Positions 38,811 to 48,787 are shown, counted from the stretch's first letter. The stretch: DNA of 64,000 nt from Tritonibacter litoralis (GCF_009496005.1 NZ_WIBF01000005.1:62001-126000), one strand, 5' to 3'. Made by a program: numbers and translations. Notes: generated from the sequence alone by a model not told the origin.

Positions 38811-39518
38811 TTAACTGGCAAATGCCGCTTTAAGCGCGATGTCGACCATGTCGCCAAAGCTGCGTTCGCGTTGATCTGATGGCAGTGCCTCGCCCGTTTG
38901 CAGATGGTCGGACACGGTCAGAACAGCCAGGGCGCGGGCGCCGTGGCGGGCCGCAAGCGTATAAAGCTCGGCGGCTTCCATCTCAACACCCAGGATGCCG
39001 TGGCGCACCATCTGTTCATTGAGATCGGGACGTTCATCATAGAAAGTATCCGAGGAATAAATTCCCCCGATGTGAACCCCGACGTCCAAGCCTTTGGCGG
39101 CTTGGGCTGCAGCCTGCAACAGGTTCCAGTCCGCGCAGGGGGCAAAATTCACCTCGCGAAAGATGCTGTCCGAGGGGGAGCCCACGGTTGTCGCTGTCAT
39201 CGCGATAATGACATCGCGCACCTTCACGGAGGGCTGCATGCCACCGCATGAGCCGATGCGGATCAGGGTCTTTGCCCCGAAATCGCGGATCAGCTCGTTG
39301 GCGTAGATCGACAGCGACGGCATTCCCATGCCGCTGCCTTGGATCGTGACCACGTGGCCGTTCCAGGTGCCGGTATATCCCAACATGCCGCGCACGTCAT
39401 TGACCAGGCGTGCATCCTGCAGAAAGGTCTCTGCCGCCCATTTGGCGCGGTAGGGGTCCCCTGGCATTAAAACCGTCTCGGCGATATCGCCAGGGGCGGC
39501 CCCAATATGAATGGTCAT
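38811..39518 (-). CDS. deoD: Purine-nucleoside phosphorylase
   Basis: A 235-residue hexameric-type [33 protein letters not shown] is the family start, [17 protein letters not shown] the phosphate/ribose loop, and [12 protein letters not shown] the core with the ribose-binding Glu. VSDHLQTGE carries the base-binding Asp. It cleaves purine (deoxy)ribonucleosides with phosphate for salvage. The H-NS family gene lies immediately upstream on the same strand (20 bp), so the two may be co-transcribed. Confidence 0.96.
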   Translation of the reverse strand: MTIHIGAAPGDIAETVLMPGDPYRAKWAAETFLQDARLVNDVRGMLGYTGTWNGHVVTIQGSGMGMPSLSIYANELIRDFGAKTLIRIGSCGGMQPSVKVRDVIIAMTATTVGSPSDSIFREVNFAPCADWNLLQAAAQAAKGLDVGVHIGGIYSSDTFYDERPDLNEQMVRHGILGVEMEAAELYTLAARHGARALAVLTVSDHLQTGEALPSDQRERSFGDMVDIALKAAFAS

Positions 39519-39538
39519 GAATTACCTCAGAATTGGGT

Positions 39539-39856
39539 TTAGATTTCCAAGTCCGAGATATCCACACCCGCTGTCAGCGCCGCATGAACCCAATGCGGTT
39601 TGCGTCCGCGCCCGCTCCAGGTTTCATCCGGGTTTTCCGGGTTGCGATATTTAGGCGCCGCTTTGCCTTTTTTGGCAGATGTGCGTGCGCTTGCTGCGAT
39701 CTCTTCCAGCGAGAAACCGAATTTCGCCGCCGCTTCTTCTGCAGCGCGCAGAGCCTCGGTGCGCTCACGCTCTTCGGCGTGTTTGATCGCCTCGTCCAGA
39801 TTGCCTCGCAATTCTACGAGTTCCATTCTGGACATAGTCGAAAGATCGATTGTCAT
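39539..39856 (-). CDS. H-NS family nucleoid-associated protein (HvrA-like)
   Basis: A 105-residue protein with an N-terminal coiled-coil (LSTMSRMELVELRGNLDEAIKHAEER) and a C-terminal DNA-binding core KYRNPENPDETWSGRGRKPHWV, the H-NS-type AT-rich minor-groove motif. The start is ATG at 39856 after GGAGAC; the frame from 39883 is longer without support. In Rhodobacter HvrA and Spb are related global regulators. Multiple copies usually occur per genome, so the specific role cannot be deduced. Confidence 0.92.
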   Translation of the reverse strand: MTIDLSTMSRMELVELRGNLDEAIKHAEERERTEALRAAEEAAAKFGFSLEEIAASARTSAKKGKAAPKYRNPENPDETWSGRGRKPHWVHAALTAGVDISDLEI

Positions 39857-39968
39857 TAGTCGTCTCCAAATTAGTGCCGTCATAATATATGACGTACTCT
39901 GCTTTATGAAATAAAACAGAAGTGGATTTCAGCAACTAATTTGGCAATTTTTCGCTTTTTTTCCCGGA

Positions 39969-41945
39969 TTAACTCTTTTCCTCCCCAGAAATGGCGAGCT
40001 TTGTAATGTCACTCATCATAGAATTGAGTTCAAAATTCTTTGGAGTGAATACGAGGGAAACACCCATTTCCTTGAGTTTTGCGGCGTCTTCATCCGGAAT
40101 AATGCCACCAACAATCACCGGAAGGTTTTCCATTCCGGCATCGCGCAGGCGTGTAAGCGTTTCCTGGACCAATGGCAAATGGCTGCCAGAAAGAATCGAA
40201 AGCCCCAGAACATGGGCTTTGTCATCCTGTGCGGATTGCACCAATTCCTCGGGAGTGAGGCGGATGCCGTCATAGGTGATGTCCATTCCGCAATCGCGGG
40301 CGCGATAGGCAATTTGTTCCGCGCCATTGGAATGGCCATCCAGGCCGGGTTTGCCGATCACAAACTTGAGACGGCGGCCCAATTTGTCACTGGCAGCGGC
40401 GACCTGATCGCGCAGATCTTCGAGGTTCTCAGTCTTGTTGGACACGCTGGCCGAGACCCCGGTGGGGCCACGATAGATGCCGTGGACGCGGCGCATTTCT
40501 TCGGCCCATTCACCTGTGGTGACGCCTGCTTTGGCGGCTGCGATCGAGGGTGGCATGATGTTTGCACCGCTTTGGGCCGCCTCCCGCAGGGCCTTGAGCG
40601 CGGCGGTGACAGCTGCTTCATCGCGATCCTTGCGCCAGGCATTTAGGCGGGTGATCTGCTCTTCCTCAACCGCGGGGTCCACAACCATGATGCCGCCGTC
40701 TTCGGTCTGCAGCGGCGAAGGCTCGCCCTCGGTCCATTTATTGACGCCCACCACAATGGTTTCCGCGCGTTCGATCCGGTTCAGGCGATCGGCGTTGGAT
40801 TCCACCAGGCGGGATTTCATGTATTCAATGGATTCAATGGCACCGCCCATGGAGCCAAGGTTTGCCAATTCCGCCCGCGCGCCGTCTTTCAGCGCTTCGA
40901 CTTTGGCGTCCACCACGGGGTTGCCGTCAAACAGATCGCCATATTCCAGTAGGTCCGTTTCATAGGCCATGATCTGCTGCATGCGCATGGACCATTGCTG
41001 GTCCCAGGGACGCGGCAGGCCCAAGGCCTCGTTCCAGGCGGGCAGCTGAACCGCACGGGCGCGGGCCTTTTTCGACAGCGTCACCGCCAGCATTTCAATT
41101 AGGATGCGGTAGACGTTGTTCTCTGGCTGCTGTTCGGTCAGCCCCAAAGAGTTCACCTGCACCCCATAGCGGAAGCGGCGGAACTTGGGGTTATCAACAC
41201 AATAGCGTTCCTGACAGATCTCATCCCAGAGGTCGACAAAGGCGCGCATCTTGCACATCTCGGTCACAAAGCGGATGCCTGCGTTTACAAAGAAGGAGAT
41301 ACGCCCCACCAGCGCCGGGAAATCTTCGGGTGCAACGCGGGGTTTCAGCTCATCCAGAACCGCCTGCGCGGTGGCAAGCGCAAAGGCAAGCTCTTGTTCC
41401 GGTGTCGCGCCAGCCTCTTGCAAGTGATAAGAGCAGACGTTCATCGGGTTCCATTTGGGGATGTGCTGATAGCAGTATTCCGCCACATCGCCGATCATCT
41501 TTAGGCTGGGCTTTGGCGGGCAGATATAGGTGCCGCGGCTCAGATATTCCTTGATCAGGTCGTTTTGGACCGTGCCCTGCAGCTTGGTGGTGTCTGCGCC
41601 CTGTTCCTCGGCCACGGCAACATAAAGCGACAAGAGCCAGGGTGCGGTCGCGTTGATGGTCATCGAGGTGTTCATCTGTTCCAGCGGGATCTGGTCAAAC
41701 AGGGTACGCATATCCCCCAGGTGACAAACAGGAACGCCGACTTTGCCGACCTCACCGCGGGCCAGGACATGGTCGCTGTCATAGCCGGTCTGGGTTGGCA
41801 GATCGAAGGCCACGGACAGGCCGGTCTGACCCTTTGCCAGGTTCGCGCGATACAGCGCGTTGGATTTGGTTGCCGTGGAATGGCCCGCATAGGTGCGGAT
41901 CAGCCAGGGGCGGTCGGTCTTCTTCTCGTGCTGCGTCTGCGACAT
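39969..41945 (-). CDS. ecm: Ethylmalonyl-CoA mutase (B12-dependent)
   Basis: A 658-residue single-chain mutase of the MeaA/Ecm type, distinct from the two-subunit methylmalonyl-CoA mutase. An N-terminal substrate barrel (RPWLIRTYAGHSTATKSNALY) is followed by a B12-binding domain after about residue 520, with DGHSNG supplying the cobalt-ligand His and a Rossmann fold. It converts (2R)-ethylmalonyl-CoA to methylsuccinyl-CoA, a key step of the ethylmalonyl-CoA pathway, whose other enzymes Mch and Mcl2 are encoded in this window. It has a long upstream region and an imperfect CTGC-type site. Confidence 0.92.
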   Translation of the reverse strand: MSQTQHEKKTDRPWLIRTYAGHSTATKSNALYRANLAKGQTGLSVAFDLPTQTGYDSDHVLARGEVGKVGVPVCHLGDMRTLFDQIPLEQMNTSMTINATAPWLLSLYVAVAEEQGADTTKLQGTVQNDLIKEYLSRGTYICPPKPSLKMIGDVAEYCYQHIPKWNPMNVCSYHLQEAGATPEQELAFALATAQAVLDELKPRVAPEDFPALVGRISFFVNAGIRFVTEMCKMRAFVDLWDEICQERYCVDNPKFRRFRYGVQVNSLGLTEQQPENNVYRILIEMLAVTLSKKARARAVQLPAWNEALGLPRPWDQQWSMRMQQIMAYETDLLEYGDLFDGNPVVDAKVEALKDGARAELANLGSMGGAIESIEYMKSRLVESNADRLNRIERAETIVVGVNKWTEGEPSPLQTEDGGIMVVDPAVEEEQITRLNAWRKDRDEAAVTAALKALREAAQSGANIMPPSIAAAKAGVTTGEWAEEMRRVHGIYRGPTGVSASVSNKTENLEDLRDQVAAASDKLGRRLKFVIGKPGLDGHSNGAEQIAYRARDCGMDITYDGIRLTPEELVQSAQDDKAHVLGLSILSGSHLPLVQETLTRLRDAGMENLPVIVGGIIPDEDAAKLKEMGVSLVFTPKNFELNSMMSDITKLAISGEEKS

Positions 41946-42764
41946 GGCGAACCTCGTGAATCCTGGAGGGTAATTTTGTTTCGTTGGGGTGATGTAAATC
42001 GTAATTTTAGACCCTTGTCAATTCGCTGCGTTGCGGCGCAGTCGGAATATGCGACAGAAGTCCTGCTCGAAAAGCGCGCTTAAGGTGCGGACATGCACAT
42101 TTTACTCGCATTGGGAGAGTAATGAAATTATCGTTTATTGGCGTGGCGGCTTGTAAACGAATTGTTAATTATGCTTACCAAAAAGATGTGCATCGCCATC
42201 AATATTTCAAAATTTAGCTAACAAGATTATGCAAATGGCTTTGCGAGAGATGAAGTCGCGACATTGTGAAATGTTTCCTTGACGGCGTAATGCGGCCTAT
42301 GCGTACATTTGGTTGGCAGTGTTCCGCTTATTGGTGTTTTGATTTTATTGGGGAAGTGCTCCCTCAGCATTCGTGTATCGCGGGTTTTAAATGTGTTGCA
42401 GATAGAGGCAGCGATAACGACGTCGGCAAGATCTGACGGATTAAGTAATGTGCACACTTACTTCTTCCATCCCTTAAGTAAGAATGGGTCTTCAGCTATG
42501 GGCTTGTGCACTTCTTTAACCAAGCATTCCGAAGTTTCGGCCCCTTCTACTGTTGCGCAAAGTGCAGTTCGTTTCGTGAAAGCCTTTCGCACTCGTTTTT
42601 AGATTAAGCTTTGGGTTTCTGCGGGCGACGGATTATTTTGGTGTGGGACCTTTGACACTTGCTGAATTTATTGACGTCGATAAAGATGAGAGCCGCCCGC
42701 TGGTGCATAAGCGGGATAGACTGGGGACAGGCGTGCACAACATCAACAGAAAATCCGCCATGGA
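41946..42764. other. Long AT-rich intergenic region between ecm and the histidine kinase gene
   Basis: 819 bp, noticeably more AT-rich than its surroundings from about 42090 to 42640. It holds the ecm leader, an imperfect CTGC-GTT-GCGG element at 42026-42036, and short open frames on both strands (for example 42309-42602 plus) without good SD or recognisable products. It may be a decayed insertion or a real regulatory region; I see no inverted repeats or transposase remnants that I can name. Confidence 0.5.
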
Positions 42765-44972
42765 TCAGGCAGAACTTTCATCCTCCAGAACCGCGCGAAG
42801 CTCCTCGGGCGCGAAGGGTTTATAGAGGATCTTGGCGCCCAAGTCGGCGGCAACTGTGTCCAGATCCATACCGCGGTTTGCGGTGATCAAACAGGCGGGT
42901 GTATAGCCATAGCGCCGACGCAGATTGGCAATTGCGTCACTGCCCAGTTTGCCGTCATCCAATTGCACATCCGCCACGATGAAGTCCGGCACCACACCAA
43001 TTTCTTCCAAAAGGTCAAAGGCCTCTTGCTCACCCCGGCAGGGCAGCACGCTGGCGCCCCAGTTTTCAATGGTGATCGACAGCGCATTGCGCAGATCATT
43101 GTCGTTTTCGATCAACAGGATGATCTGATCCAGAAACGCGTCTTCTTCTCCAACGGGTGCACGTGTCGCTTCTGGCAGCGGTGTCGCCCATTTTTCCTTG
43201 GCTCGTGGTAATTCGACGGAAAACATCGTGCCCCGTCCCAAAGCAGACTCCAGACAGATCGGATGGTTCAGTAAGCGACAGGCCCGTTCCACGATGGCCA
43301 GACCCAGCCCCAGCCCGTCGGCGGCGCTGGCTGTGGCGTGGACGCGGTGAAACTCGGTAAAGATCTTGTTGTGCTCAGTCTCGTCAATACCGGGGCCGGT
43401 ATCCCAGACCTCGACACGTACCCGATTGCCCAAGCGGCGCACGCCAACCAGAACCTTGCCCCGATCTGTGTAACGTAAGGCGTTCGAGATCAGGTTCTGG
43501 AGGATCCGGCGCAGATAGGTCGGATCGCTCATGACCACGGCAGAGGTTGGCAAGACACGAAAGTCCAGCCCTTTTTCGACGGCGCGGTGCGCGAGTTCAT
43601 CCCGCAGTTGGCGCAGAATTTGCTGCAGTGGTACGGCGGAGATATGGACGCTGGCCTGTTTTGAATCCAGTTTTGAAATATCCAGCAGTGCTTCCAGAAT
43701 GCTTTCCACGCTTTGCAGGGCGCTGCCCGCTTTGTTCAAAAGACCACGCGCGCGGTCCTGGGGAACTTCCTGTTCGACCGTTGCCAGATACAATTTGGCC
43801 GCCGACAAAGGTTGCAGCAGATCATGGGAGGCAGCCGCCACAAAGCGGGACTTGGACGCATTGGCCCGTTCCGCATCGCTTAGCGCGTCCTGTAGCTCAA
43901 GCGTGCGTTCCAGAACCCGTTGTTCCAGAGTTTCTTTGGCCTCGGTCATGGTGCGGATGGCCTGACGTTCGGCGGTGATATCGGTGAAGCTGATCACAAA
44001 GCCACCGTCCGGCATCTCTTGCAGGAACACTGTCAGAAAGCGATCGTCGGAGCCGCGGATCTCAAAGGTCAGAGGGCTGCGTCCGGTGCTGCCGTTGACC
44101 CATTCCTCAAGGTCGGCGCCGGAAAACTGACCCAGAAAAGCAAAACCGCGCCGCAGTTGGCTGAAGATCGTTTCAAACCGGCTGCCGATGTGAAACCGGC
44201 TGGCGGGGATCGACAGCAGCTCACCGATGCGGCGGTTCCAGCCGACCAGTCGCCCCGGTGCATCAAACATGCAGACACCCTGTTTCAGATGTTCCAGCGT
44301 GGCCTGAATGAGGCGGGATTGATCGTCCAAAAGTCTTTCGCGCTCTTTGCGTTCCAGCCGCATAATGTCCGAGACATCGGTCTGCAGAATAACGGTACCG
44401 CCGTCCGAGGTGCGGTGTTCGCTGACCTGGACCCAGCGATTTCCAATGAGGCGCACGTTGAAAATGACGCTGACGTCGCGGTGACGCTCCATCCGTTTGG
44501 CCGCCCAATCGCGCGGGCATTCTTTGCGCGGCAAGGCCAGAAACCGGCTGCGGGAGACATGGTCCACATAGGCCTCAAACGGCAGGCCCGGTTTGAAGTG
44601 GCTGCGGATGTCGGGCATGTGCATGCCAAAGCGGCTGTTGCACATCACCAGTTCTTCTTGTGAGTTGAACAGGGCAAAGCCTTCTTGCACCGTTTCAATG
44701 GCATTGGCGAGGTTGGACCGCGCGGCTTCGGTTTCGCGGTTGGCCTGGGTTAGTGCGGCGTTGGATTGGTTCAAAAGATCCAGCGCCCGTTCCAGATCCT
44801 GGGTGCGGCTGCGCACTTCCTCTTCCAGCATGACGGCGCGCTGAAACTGGGTATAGGCCAGCCCCGATGCATCGGTGTCCTGTTCGACCCGACGCATCAA
44901 GGTTTCGACAATGCGCAACAGCTTTTCGTTCTGCCGTTCCAGCGAGTCTTCTGGGTTGATCAGCATGTTCAT
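42765..44972 (-). CDS. Hybrid sensor histidine kinase with PAS domains and receiver
   Basis: A 735-residue cytoplasmic sensor. A coiled-coil (about 1-90) is followed by two PAS_7-type PAS domains (about 90-200 and 225-335), a HisKA domain with phosphoaccepting His383 (ASHDLLQPLS), an ATPase domain with DTGPGID (524-530) and GLGLGLAI (553-560), and a C-terminal receiver with Asp668 and Lys718. No membrane segment is seen. The architecture is that of NahK/ErcS'-type kinases. Its gene follows the FIST gene closely and shares an operon with it and the LuxR regulator next to a PQQ dehydrogenase gene. The start is ATG at 44972 with GGAG nine bases ahead; a TTG one codon earlier is possible. Confidence 0.93.
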   Translation of the reverse strand: MNMLINPEDSLERQNEKLLRIVETLMRRVEQDTDASGLAYTQFQRAVMLEEEVRSRTQDLERALDLLNQSNAALTQANRETEAARSNLANAIETVQEGFALFNSQEELVMCNSRFGMHMPDIRSHFKPGLPFEAYVDHVSRSRFLALPRKECPRDWAAKRMERHRDVSVIFNVRLIGNRWVQVSEHRTSDGGTVILQTDVSDIMRLERKERERLLDDQSRLIQATLEHLKQGVCMFDAPGRLVGWNRRIGELLSIPASRFHIGSRFETIFSQLRRGFAFLGQFSGADLEEWVNGSTGRSPLTFEIRGSDDRFLTVFLQEMPDGGFVISFTDITAERQAIRTMTEAKETLEQRVLERTLELQDALSDAERANASKSRFVAAASHDLLQPLSAAKLYLATVEQEVPQDRARGLLNKAGSALQSVESILEALLDISKLDSKQASVHISAVPLQQILRQLRDELAHRAVEKGLDFRVLPTSAVVMSDPTYLRRILQNLISNALRYTDRGKVLVGVRRLGNRVRVEVWDTGPGIDETEHNKIFTEFHRVHATASAADGLGLGLAIVERACRLLNHPICLESALGRGTMFSVELPRAKEKWATPLPEATRAPVGEEDAFLDQIILLIENDNDLRNALSITIENWGASVLPCRGEQEAFDLLEEIGVVPDFIVADVQLDDGKLGSDAIANLRRRYGYTPACLITANRGMDLDTVAADLGAKILYKPFAPEELRAVLEDESSA

Positions 44973-44978
44973 CAACCG

Positions 44979-46148
44979 TTACTCCGTTGGCGGCGGGTAA
45001 ATGGCGACCCCGGTCAGGGTCTGGTTGACGTGCATAGAATTGACCTGTTCCCCATATGTGGAAAACCCGATCACGCGGTGTTTTCGCAGGATCTGCGACA
45101 GGGCGCGGGTCATCTGTTTTTCTTCGGCCTCCTGACGGCGCAGGATACAGTCACAGGCCAGAACGATGGCCGGTGGGTTTTTGTCGCAAAGGTCGGCCAT
45201 TTCCTGTTGCAGGTGGCTGACCATATCATTGGGGTCCGCCAGCGTCAGGACCACGCCTTCGTCGATAGCGGAAAAAAACACCAGATCGCCATTGTCACAG
45301 ACCCGCTGAATGGAGCGCACGTGATGGCTGCCGCCGACACGCACGACCACAGGGTGTGCGGCAAAGGTAAAGGTTGTCAGCGTTTCGGGATCTATGCCCA
45401 AGAGGCGTGCATATTCACGGGCCGCAGGTTCGGCGTTGATCTCGGTCACGATGCGGCGGGCCGGGTCCGCGCCGGTGACCACCATCCGGTCACGGGTGGG
45501 GCTCAGATGGTCGGTGTTGATCATCTGGACCGGGCAGGCGGTGCGCACCTGAACCAACACAGCCGCATTGGAGCGCGCGATCCCATTGTTGATGATAAAC
45601 GTCCGTTCAAAGGAATCCCCATCCCCGGAAGACCCCCCAAACAGTGGCACAGGCCCCATGCCAGGGGCCATGTCGCTGGTGAGCGTGTCTTCTTTGGTGG
45701 AGAGACCATCCACCAGCAAAAAGTTGAACTCATGCTTCCATTTGGGTGTTTCCTGAACCATCTCATGACGGTTGCGTACCAGACGGTCGATCAGGTCTTG
45801 GCTGTTGTAGTCATCCAGATTGTCGACCGCCAGGATGCGGGTGCAAAAATGCTGCCGGGGCAGGCCAATGGCCACGATCTGACCCTCGCTGTAGCCCTCT
45901 TCGGTCAGTTCGCCTGCGGTGGTGCAGCCCACATAGGGGGCCGGACGAAAAAACCGCGCGGCCTGAGCGGTCACACGCGCCACATCTGCCTCGGGTGAGA
46001 CAAACAGGATTACTAATTCCAAATCACTCGGCCTAAGCTGATGTGCAAGTTGTTCAATGGCATCTGGGTCACTGGCACTGGCAAAGGCAGAACGCACGAT
46101 ATCATCGGTGCCATCCAGCACCGGTGCAACATTCAGCTGCTTGCGCAT
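44979..46148 (-). CDS. FIST-domain signal sensor (NosP-like)
   Basis: A 389-residue soluble protein with FIST_N (about 30-215) and FIST_C (about 220-375) domains. Family members can bind heme and sense nitric oxide (NosP), and are usually encoded next to a NahK-type hybrid kinase, exactly as here (six-base gap). Whether this one binds heme or another ligand, such as a small organic molecule, cannot be determined; the alcohol oxidation context offers an alternative. It is cytoplasmic and has no signal peptide. Confidence 0.9.
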   Translation of the reverse strand: MRKQLNVAPVLDGTDDIVRSAFASASDPDAIEQLAHQLRPSDLELVILFVSPEADVARVTAQAARFFRPAPYVGCTTAGELTEEGYSEGQIVAIGLPRQHFCTRILAVDNLDDYNSQDLIDRLVRNRHEMVQETPKWKHEFNFLLVDGLSTKEDTLTSDMAPGMGPVPLFGGSSGDGDSFERTFIINNGIARSNAAVLVQVRTACPVQMINTDHLSPTRDRMVVTGADPARRIVTEINAEPAAREYARLLGIDPETLTTFTFAAHPVVVRVGGSHHVRSIQRVCDNGDLVFFSAIDEGVVLTLADPNDMVSHLQQEMADLCDKNPPAIVLACDCILRRQEAEEKQMTRALSQILRKHRVIGFSTYGEQVNSMHVNQTLTGVAIYPPPTE

Positions 46149-46189
46149 TCGGTCTCCTCCCCGAATATAACACTTACAGCTTACGCAGG

Positions 46190-46876
46190 TCAGGCGCGGT
46201 CTTGCAAGACACTGTCAAAACTTGCTTCTTTGGCGATCAACACCGCTTGGGTGCGGCTTTGGACGCCAAGTTTGCGCATGATTGCGGTAACATGCGCTTT
46301 GACAGTGGTTTCGGCGATCGACAGGTCATAGGCGATCTGCTTGTTCAGCTTCCCTTCGCAGATCAACCGCAGAATACGAGCCTGTTGGTTGGTCAGCGAG
46401 GTCAGCCGTGAGACCGCGTCATTGGCGGCTGTTTCGCCGACGTTTTCCAAAAGCATATAGCCTGGCGGCACAAAGCTCTGTCCGGCCTCCATGGCGCTAA
46501 AGGCGTCCTGGAATACGCTGCGTTGGCTGTGTTTGGGCACAAAACCCGAGGCCCCGGCGTGGATCACCGAGCTGATCACCCGGTTGTCCGCCATGGAAGA
46601 CACCACAACAATCGGCACCTTGACCATATTGCGCAGGGAGACCACCCCTTCGAGCCCGTTTACATCGGGCAGGTTCAGGTCCAACACCACCACATCCGGC
46701 GCCCCTTCGGCGCGGATCTTGGCCATGGCGCTATTCAGATCTGGTGCGGTTTCAATTTGATCAATGCCAATGGAAGCTTGAAGCGTCATGGACAGTGCAT
46801 CACAAAACAGCGGGTGGTCATCTATGATCAGCGCTGTTTGAAACGCCTGAGGCTGCCTGTCACTACGCTGGGTCAT
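46190..46876 (-). CDS. LuxR-family response regulator (AgmR/FlhR-like)
   Basis: A 228-residue protein with a receiver domain (phosphoacceptor Asp66 in VVVLDLNLP, Lys near 115) and a C-terminal LuxR helix-turn-helix (LTNQQARILRLICEGKLNKQIAYDLSIAETTVKAHV). The start is ATG at 46876 after GAGGAA. It is the first gene of the minus-strand unit regulator-FIST-kinase and lies downstream of the PQQ dehydrogenase gene behind a terminator. It is the likely activator of the alcohol oxidation genes. Confidence 0.93.
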   Translation of the reverse strand: MTQRSDRQPQAFQTALIIDDHPLFCDALSMTLQASIGIDQIETAPDLNSAMAKIRAEGAPDVVVLDLNLPDVNGLEGVVSLRNMVKVPIVVVSSMADNRVISSVIHAGASGFVPKHSQRSVFQDAFSAMEAGQSFVPPGYMLLENVGETAANDAVSRLTSLTNQQARILRLICEGKLNKQIAYDLSIAETTVKAHVTAIMRKLGVQSRTQAVLIAKEASFDSVLQDRA

Positions 46877-46969
46877 CCGGTTCCTCGATCTTTGTCGCTC
46901 ATATGTGATGCTAGCAAACACAACTCCACAAGCCTACTAGGAGAAAAGTCGTAGAGGCCAACGGAAAAA

Positions 46970-46995
46970 ACTGCGCCCCCGGTGGGGAGCGCAGT
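46970..46995 (-). terminator. Terminator of the PQQ alcohol dehydrogenase gene
   Basis: Arms ACTGCGC and GCGCAGT plus a CCCC/GGGG extension; in the minus direction it leads into TTTTTT. Confidence 0.9.
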
Positions 46996-47023
46996 CTGCC
47001 TGTAATCGCCTGATCTTATTGGA

Positions 47024-48787
47024 TCAGTTCGCTGCCAGTTGACGGGGCAGCTTGAACGTCCAGACCATGCCACCCTGGTTGAGGTAGTTCACCTTCTTGG
47101 CCACTTCGCCGCCCCACAGAGGTACCGCGCCGCCCCAACCCGAGAGGATCGAGACAAACTGTTCGCCGTCTTGTTCCCAGGTCACGGGCTGGCCGACGAT
47201 GCCGGAACCGGTCTGGAAGGACCACAGCTCTTCGCCGGTTTCATCGTCAAAGGCGATGAATTTACCCTCGGGCGTGCCGGTAAAGACCAGGCCACCAGCG
47301 GTGGTCATGACACCACCCCACAGAGGCGCGTCGTTCTTGAACTCCCATTTCACGTCACCGGTCATCGGGTCGATCGCCTTGAGGCTGCCGATATGATCTT
47401 CATAGTTCGGCTTGATCGTGAAACCCGCGCCCAAGTAAGCGGCACCTTTTTTGTAGGTGATCGGCTCGTTCCAGATGTCCATGCCCCATTCGTTGGAGGG
47501 CACATAGAAGTTGCCGGTTTTCTGGCTGTAGGCCATTGGCATCCAGTTCTTACCACCCAGGAAGGAGGGCGAGGCAAAGATGACTTCGCCTTTTTTGCCA
47601 TCGGCCGCAGCCGCAGGATTGCCGGGGCGGTTGCCTTCGTTAAAGATCGGGCGACCGGTTTCATCAATGCCAGAGGCCCAGGAGATGTCTTTGACAAAGG
47701 GTGTTGCCGAGACAAAGGCGCCGTCTTCGCGGTTCAGAACATAGAAATAGCCGTTGCGGTCAGCGGTTGCGAAACGCTTGTTGCCTTCAGCATCGGTGTA
47801 GGGAACCACTTCGTTCACACCATCATAGTCCCAGCCTTCGCGCGGGGTGGTTTGGAAGTGCCATTTGATCTCACCTGTGGCGGGATCAATGCCAACGCGG
47901 CTGGCGGCATAAAGGTTGTCGCCCTTGTTGCCTTCCACCGGGGTGCCTGCATTGCGCAGGTGGCTGTTCCAGGGGGCGGGGTTGCCCGCGCCAAAGATCA
48001 GCGTGTCGGTGTCAATGTCATAAGAGCCGCCCAGCCAAGTCGCACCACCGCCGGTTTTCCACATGTCACCGGGCCAGGTTGCGTTCAGCTCACCGGTCAT
48101 GGTGGAGGGTTCACCGTTCAGCGTGCCCATATGGCCTTCGATCATTGGACGGGTCCAGACCAGGTCGCCATTTTCAGCGTCATAGGCATAGACCATGCCC
48201 ACGATGCCAAATTCACCGCCTGAATTGCCGACGATGACCTTGCCGTCCACGATCAGCGGCGCGGCCGTATAGGAATAGCCAGCCTTGTAATCGGCGATTT
48301 TCTTGCGCCATTCGACCTTGCCGGTCTTGAGGTCCAGCGCAACGATCCGCGCGTCCAGCGTGCCAAAGTAGAATTTGTCGCCATAGATCGCACCGCCCCG
48401 GTTGATCACATCGCAACATGGCAGGATGCCTTCGGGGAGACGTGCGTCATACTGCCAGATTTCCTGCCCGGTTTTTACATCAATGGCATAGACCCGGCTG
48501 TAGGAGCCTGTGACATACATGATGCCATCATAAACCAATGGCTGTGCTTCCTGTCCGCGCTGCTTTTCGCCGCCCAGCGAAAAGGCCCAAGCTGGGACCA
48601 GGTTTTTGACGTTGTCTTTGTTCAGCGTGTCCAGCGGGCTGTAGCGCTGCAAATGGCGCCCCATGCCGTTGGTCACGATCTGGTCTGTCTTGATCTGGTC
48701 GTTTTTCAGATCGTCTTCGGTGACACCTGCGCTGGCTGTGCCCGCAGCCAAAACACCTGCGATAACCGCTGTTATAAACCGGTTCAT
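47024..48787 (-). CDS. PQQ-dependent alcohol dehydrogenase, lanthanide-type
   Basis: A 587-residue eight-bladed quinoprotein of the methanol/ethanol family with signal peptide 1-20. The adjacent-Cys disulfide is Cys124-Cys125 (LPCCDV). Metal ligands are Glu192 (GGEFG), Asn269 (AGNPAPWN) and Asp320. Asp322 (WDYDGVNE) sits two residues after the catalytic Asp; this D-x-D pattern is the signature of lanthanide-dependent enzymes (XoxF, PedH/ExaF), whereas calcium enzymes have Ala or Ser. It oxidises a primary alcohol in the periplasm; the exact substrate is unknown. The start is ATG at 48787 after GGGAGGAA. Confidence 0.95.
   Translation of the reverse strand: MNRFITAVIAGVLAAGTASAGVTEDDLKNDQIKTDQIVTNGMGRHLQRYSPLDTLNKDNVKNLVPAWAFSLGGEKQRGQEAQPLVYDGIMYVTGSYSRVYAIDVKTGQEIWQYDARLPEGILPCCDVINRGGAIYGDKFYFGTLDARIVALDLKTGKVEWRKKIADYKAGYSYTAAPLIVDGKVIVGNSGGEFGIVGMVYAYDAENGDLVWTRPMIEGHMGTLNGEPSTMTGELNATWPGDMWKTGGGATWLGGSYDIDTDTLIFGAGNPAPWNSHLRNAGTPVEGNKGDNLYAASRVGIDPATGEIKWHFQTTPREGWDYDGVNEVVPYTDAEGNKRFATADRNGYFYVLNREDGAFVSATPFVKDISWASGIDETGRPIFNEGNRPGNPAAAADGKKGEVIFASPSFLGGKNWMPMAYSQKTGNFYVPSNEWGMDIWNEPITYKKGAAYLGAGFTIKPNYEDHIGSLKAIDPMTGDVKWEFKNDAPLWGGVMTTAGGLVFTGTPEGKFIAFDDETGEELWSFQTGSGIVGQPVTWEQDGEQFVSILSGWGGAVPLWGGEVAKKVNYLNQGGMVWTFKLPRQLAAN

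Noticed and set aside
42309-42602. 98-codon plus-strand frame in the AT-rich gap
   Set aside because: It begins with TTG without SD and yields no recognisable product; recorded only as part of an unexplained region.
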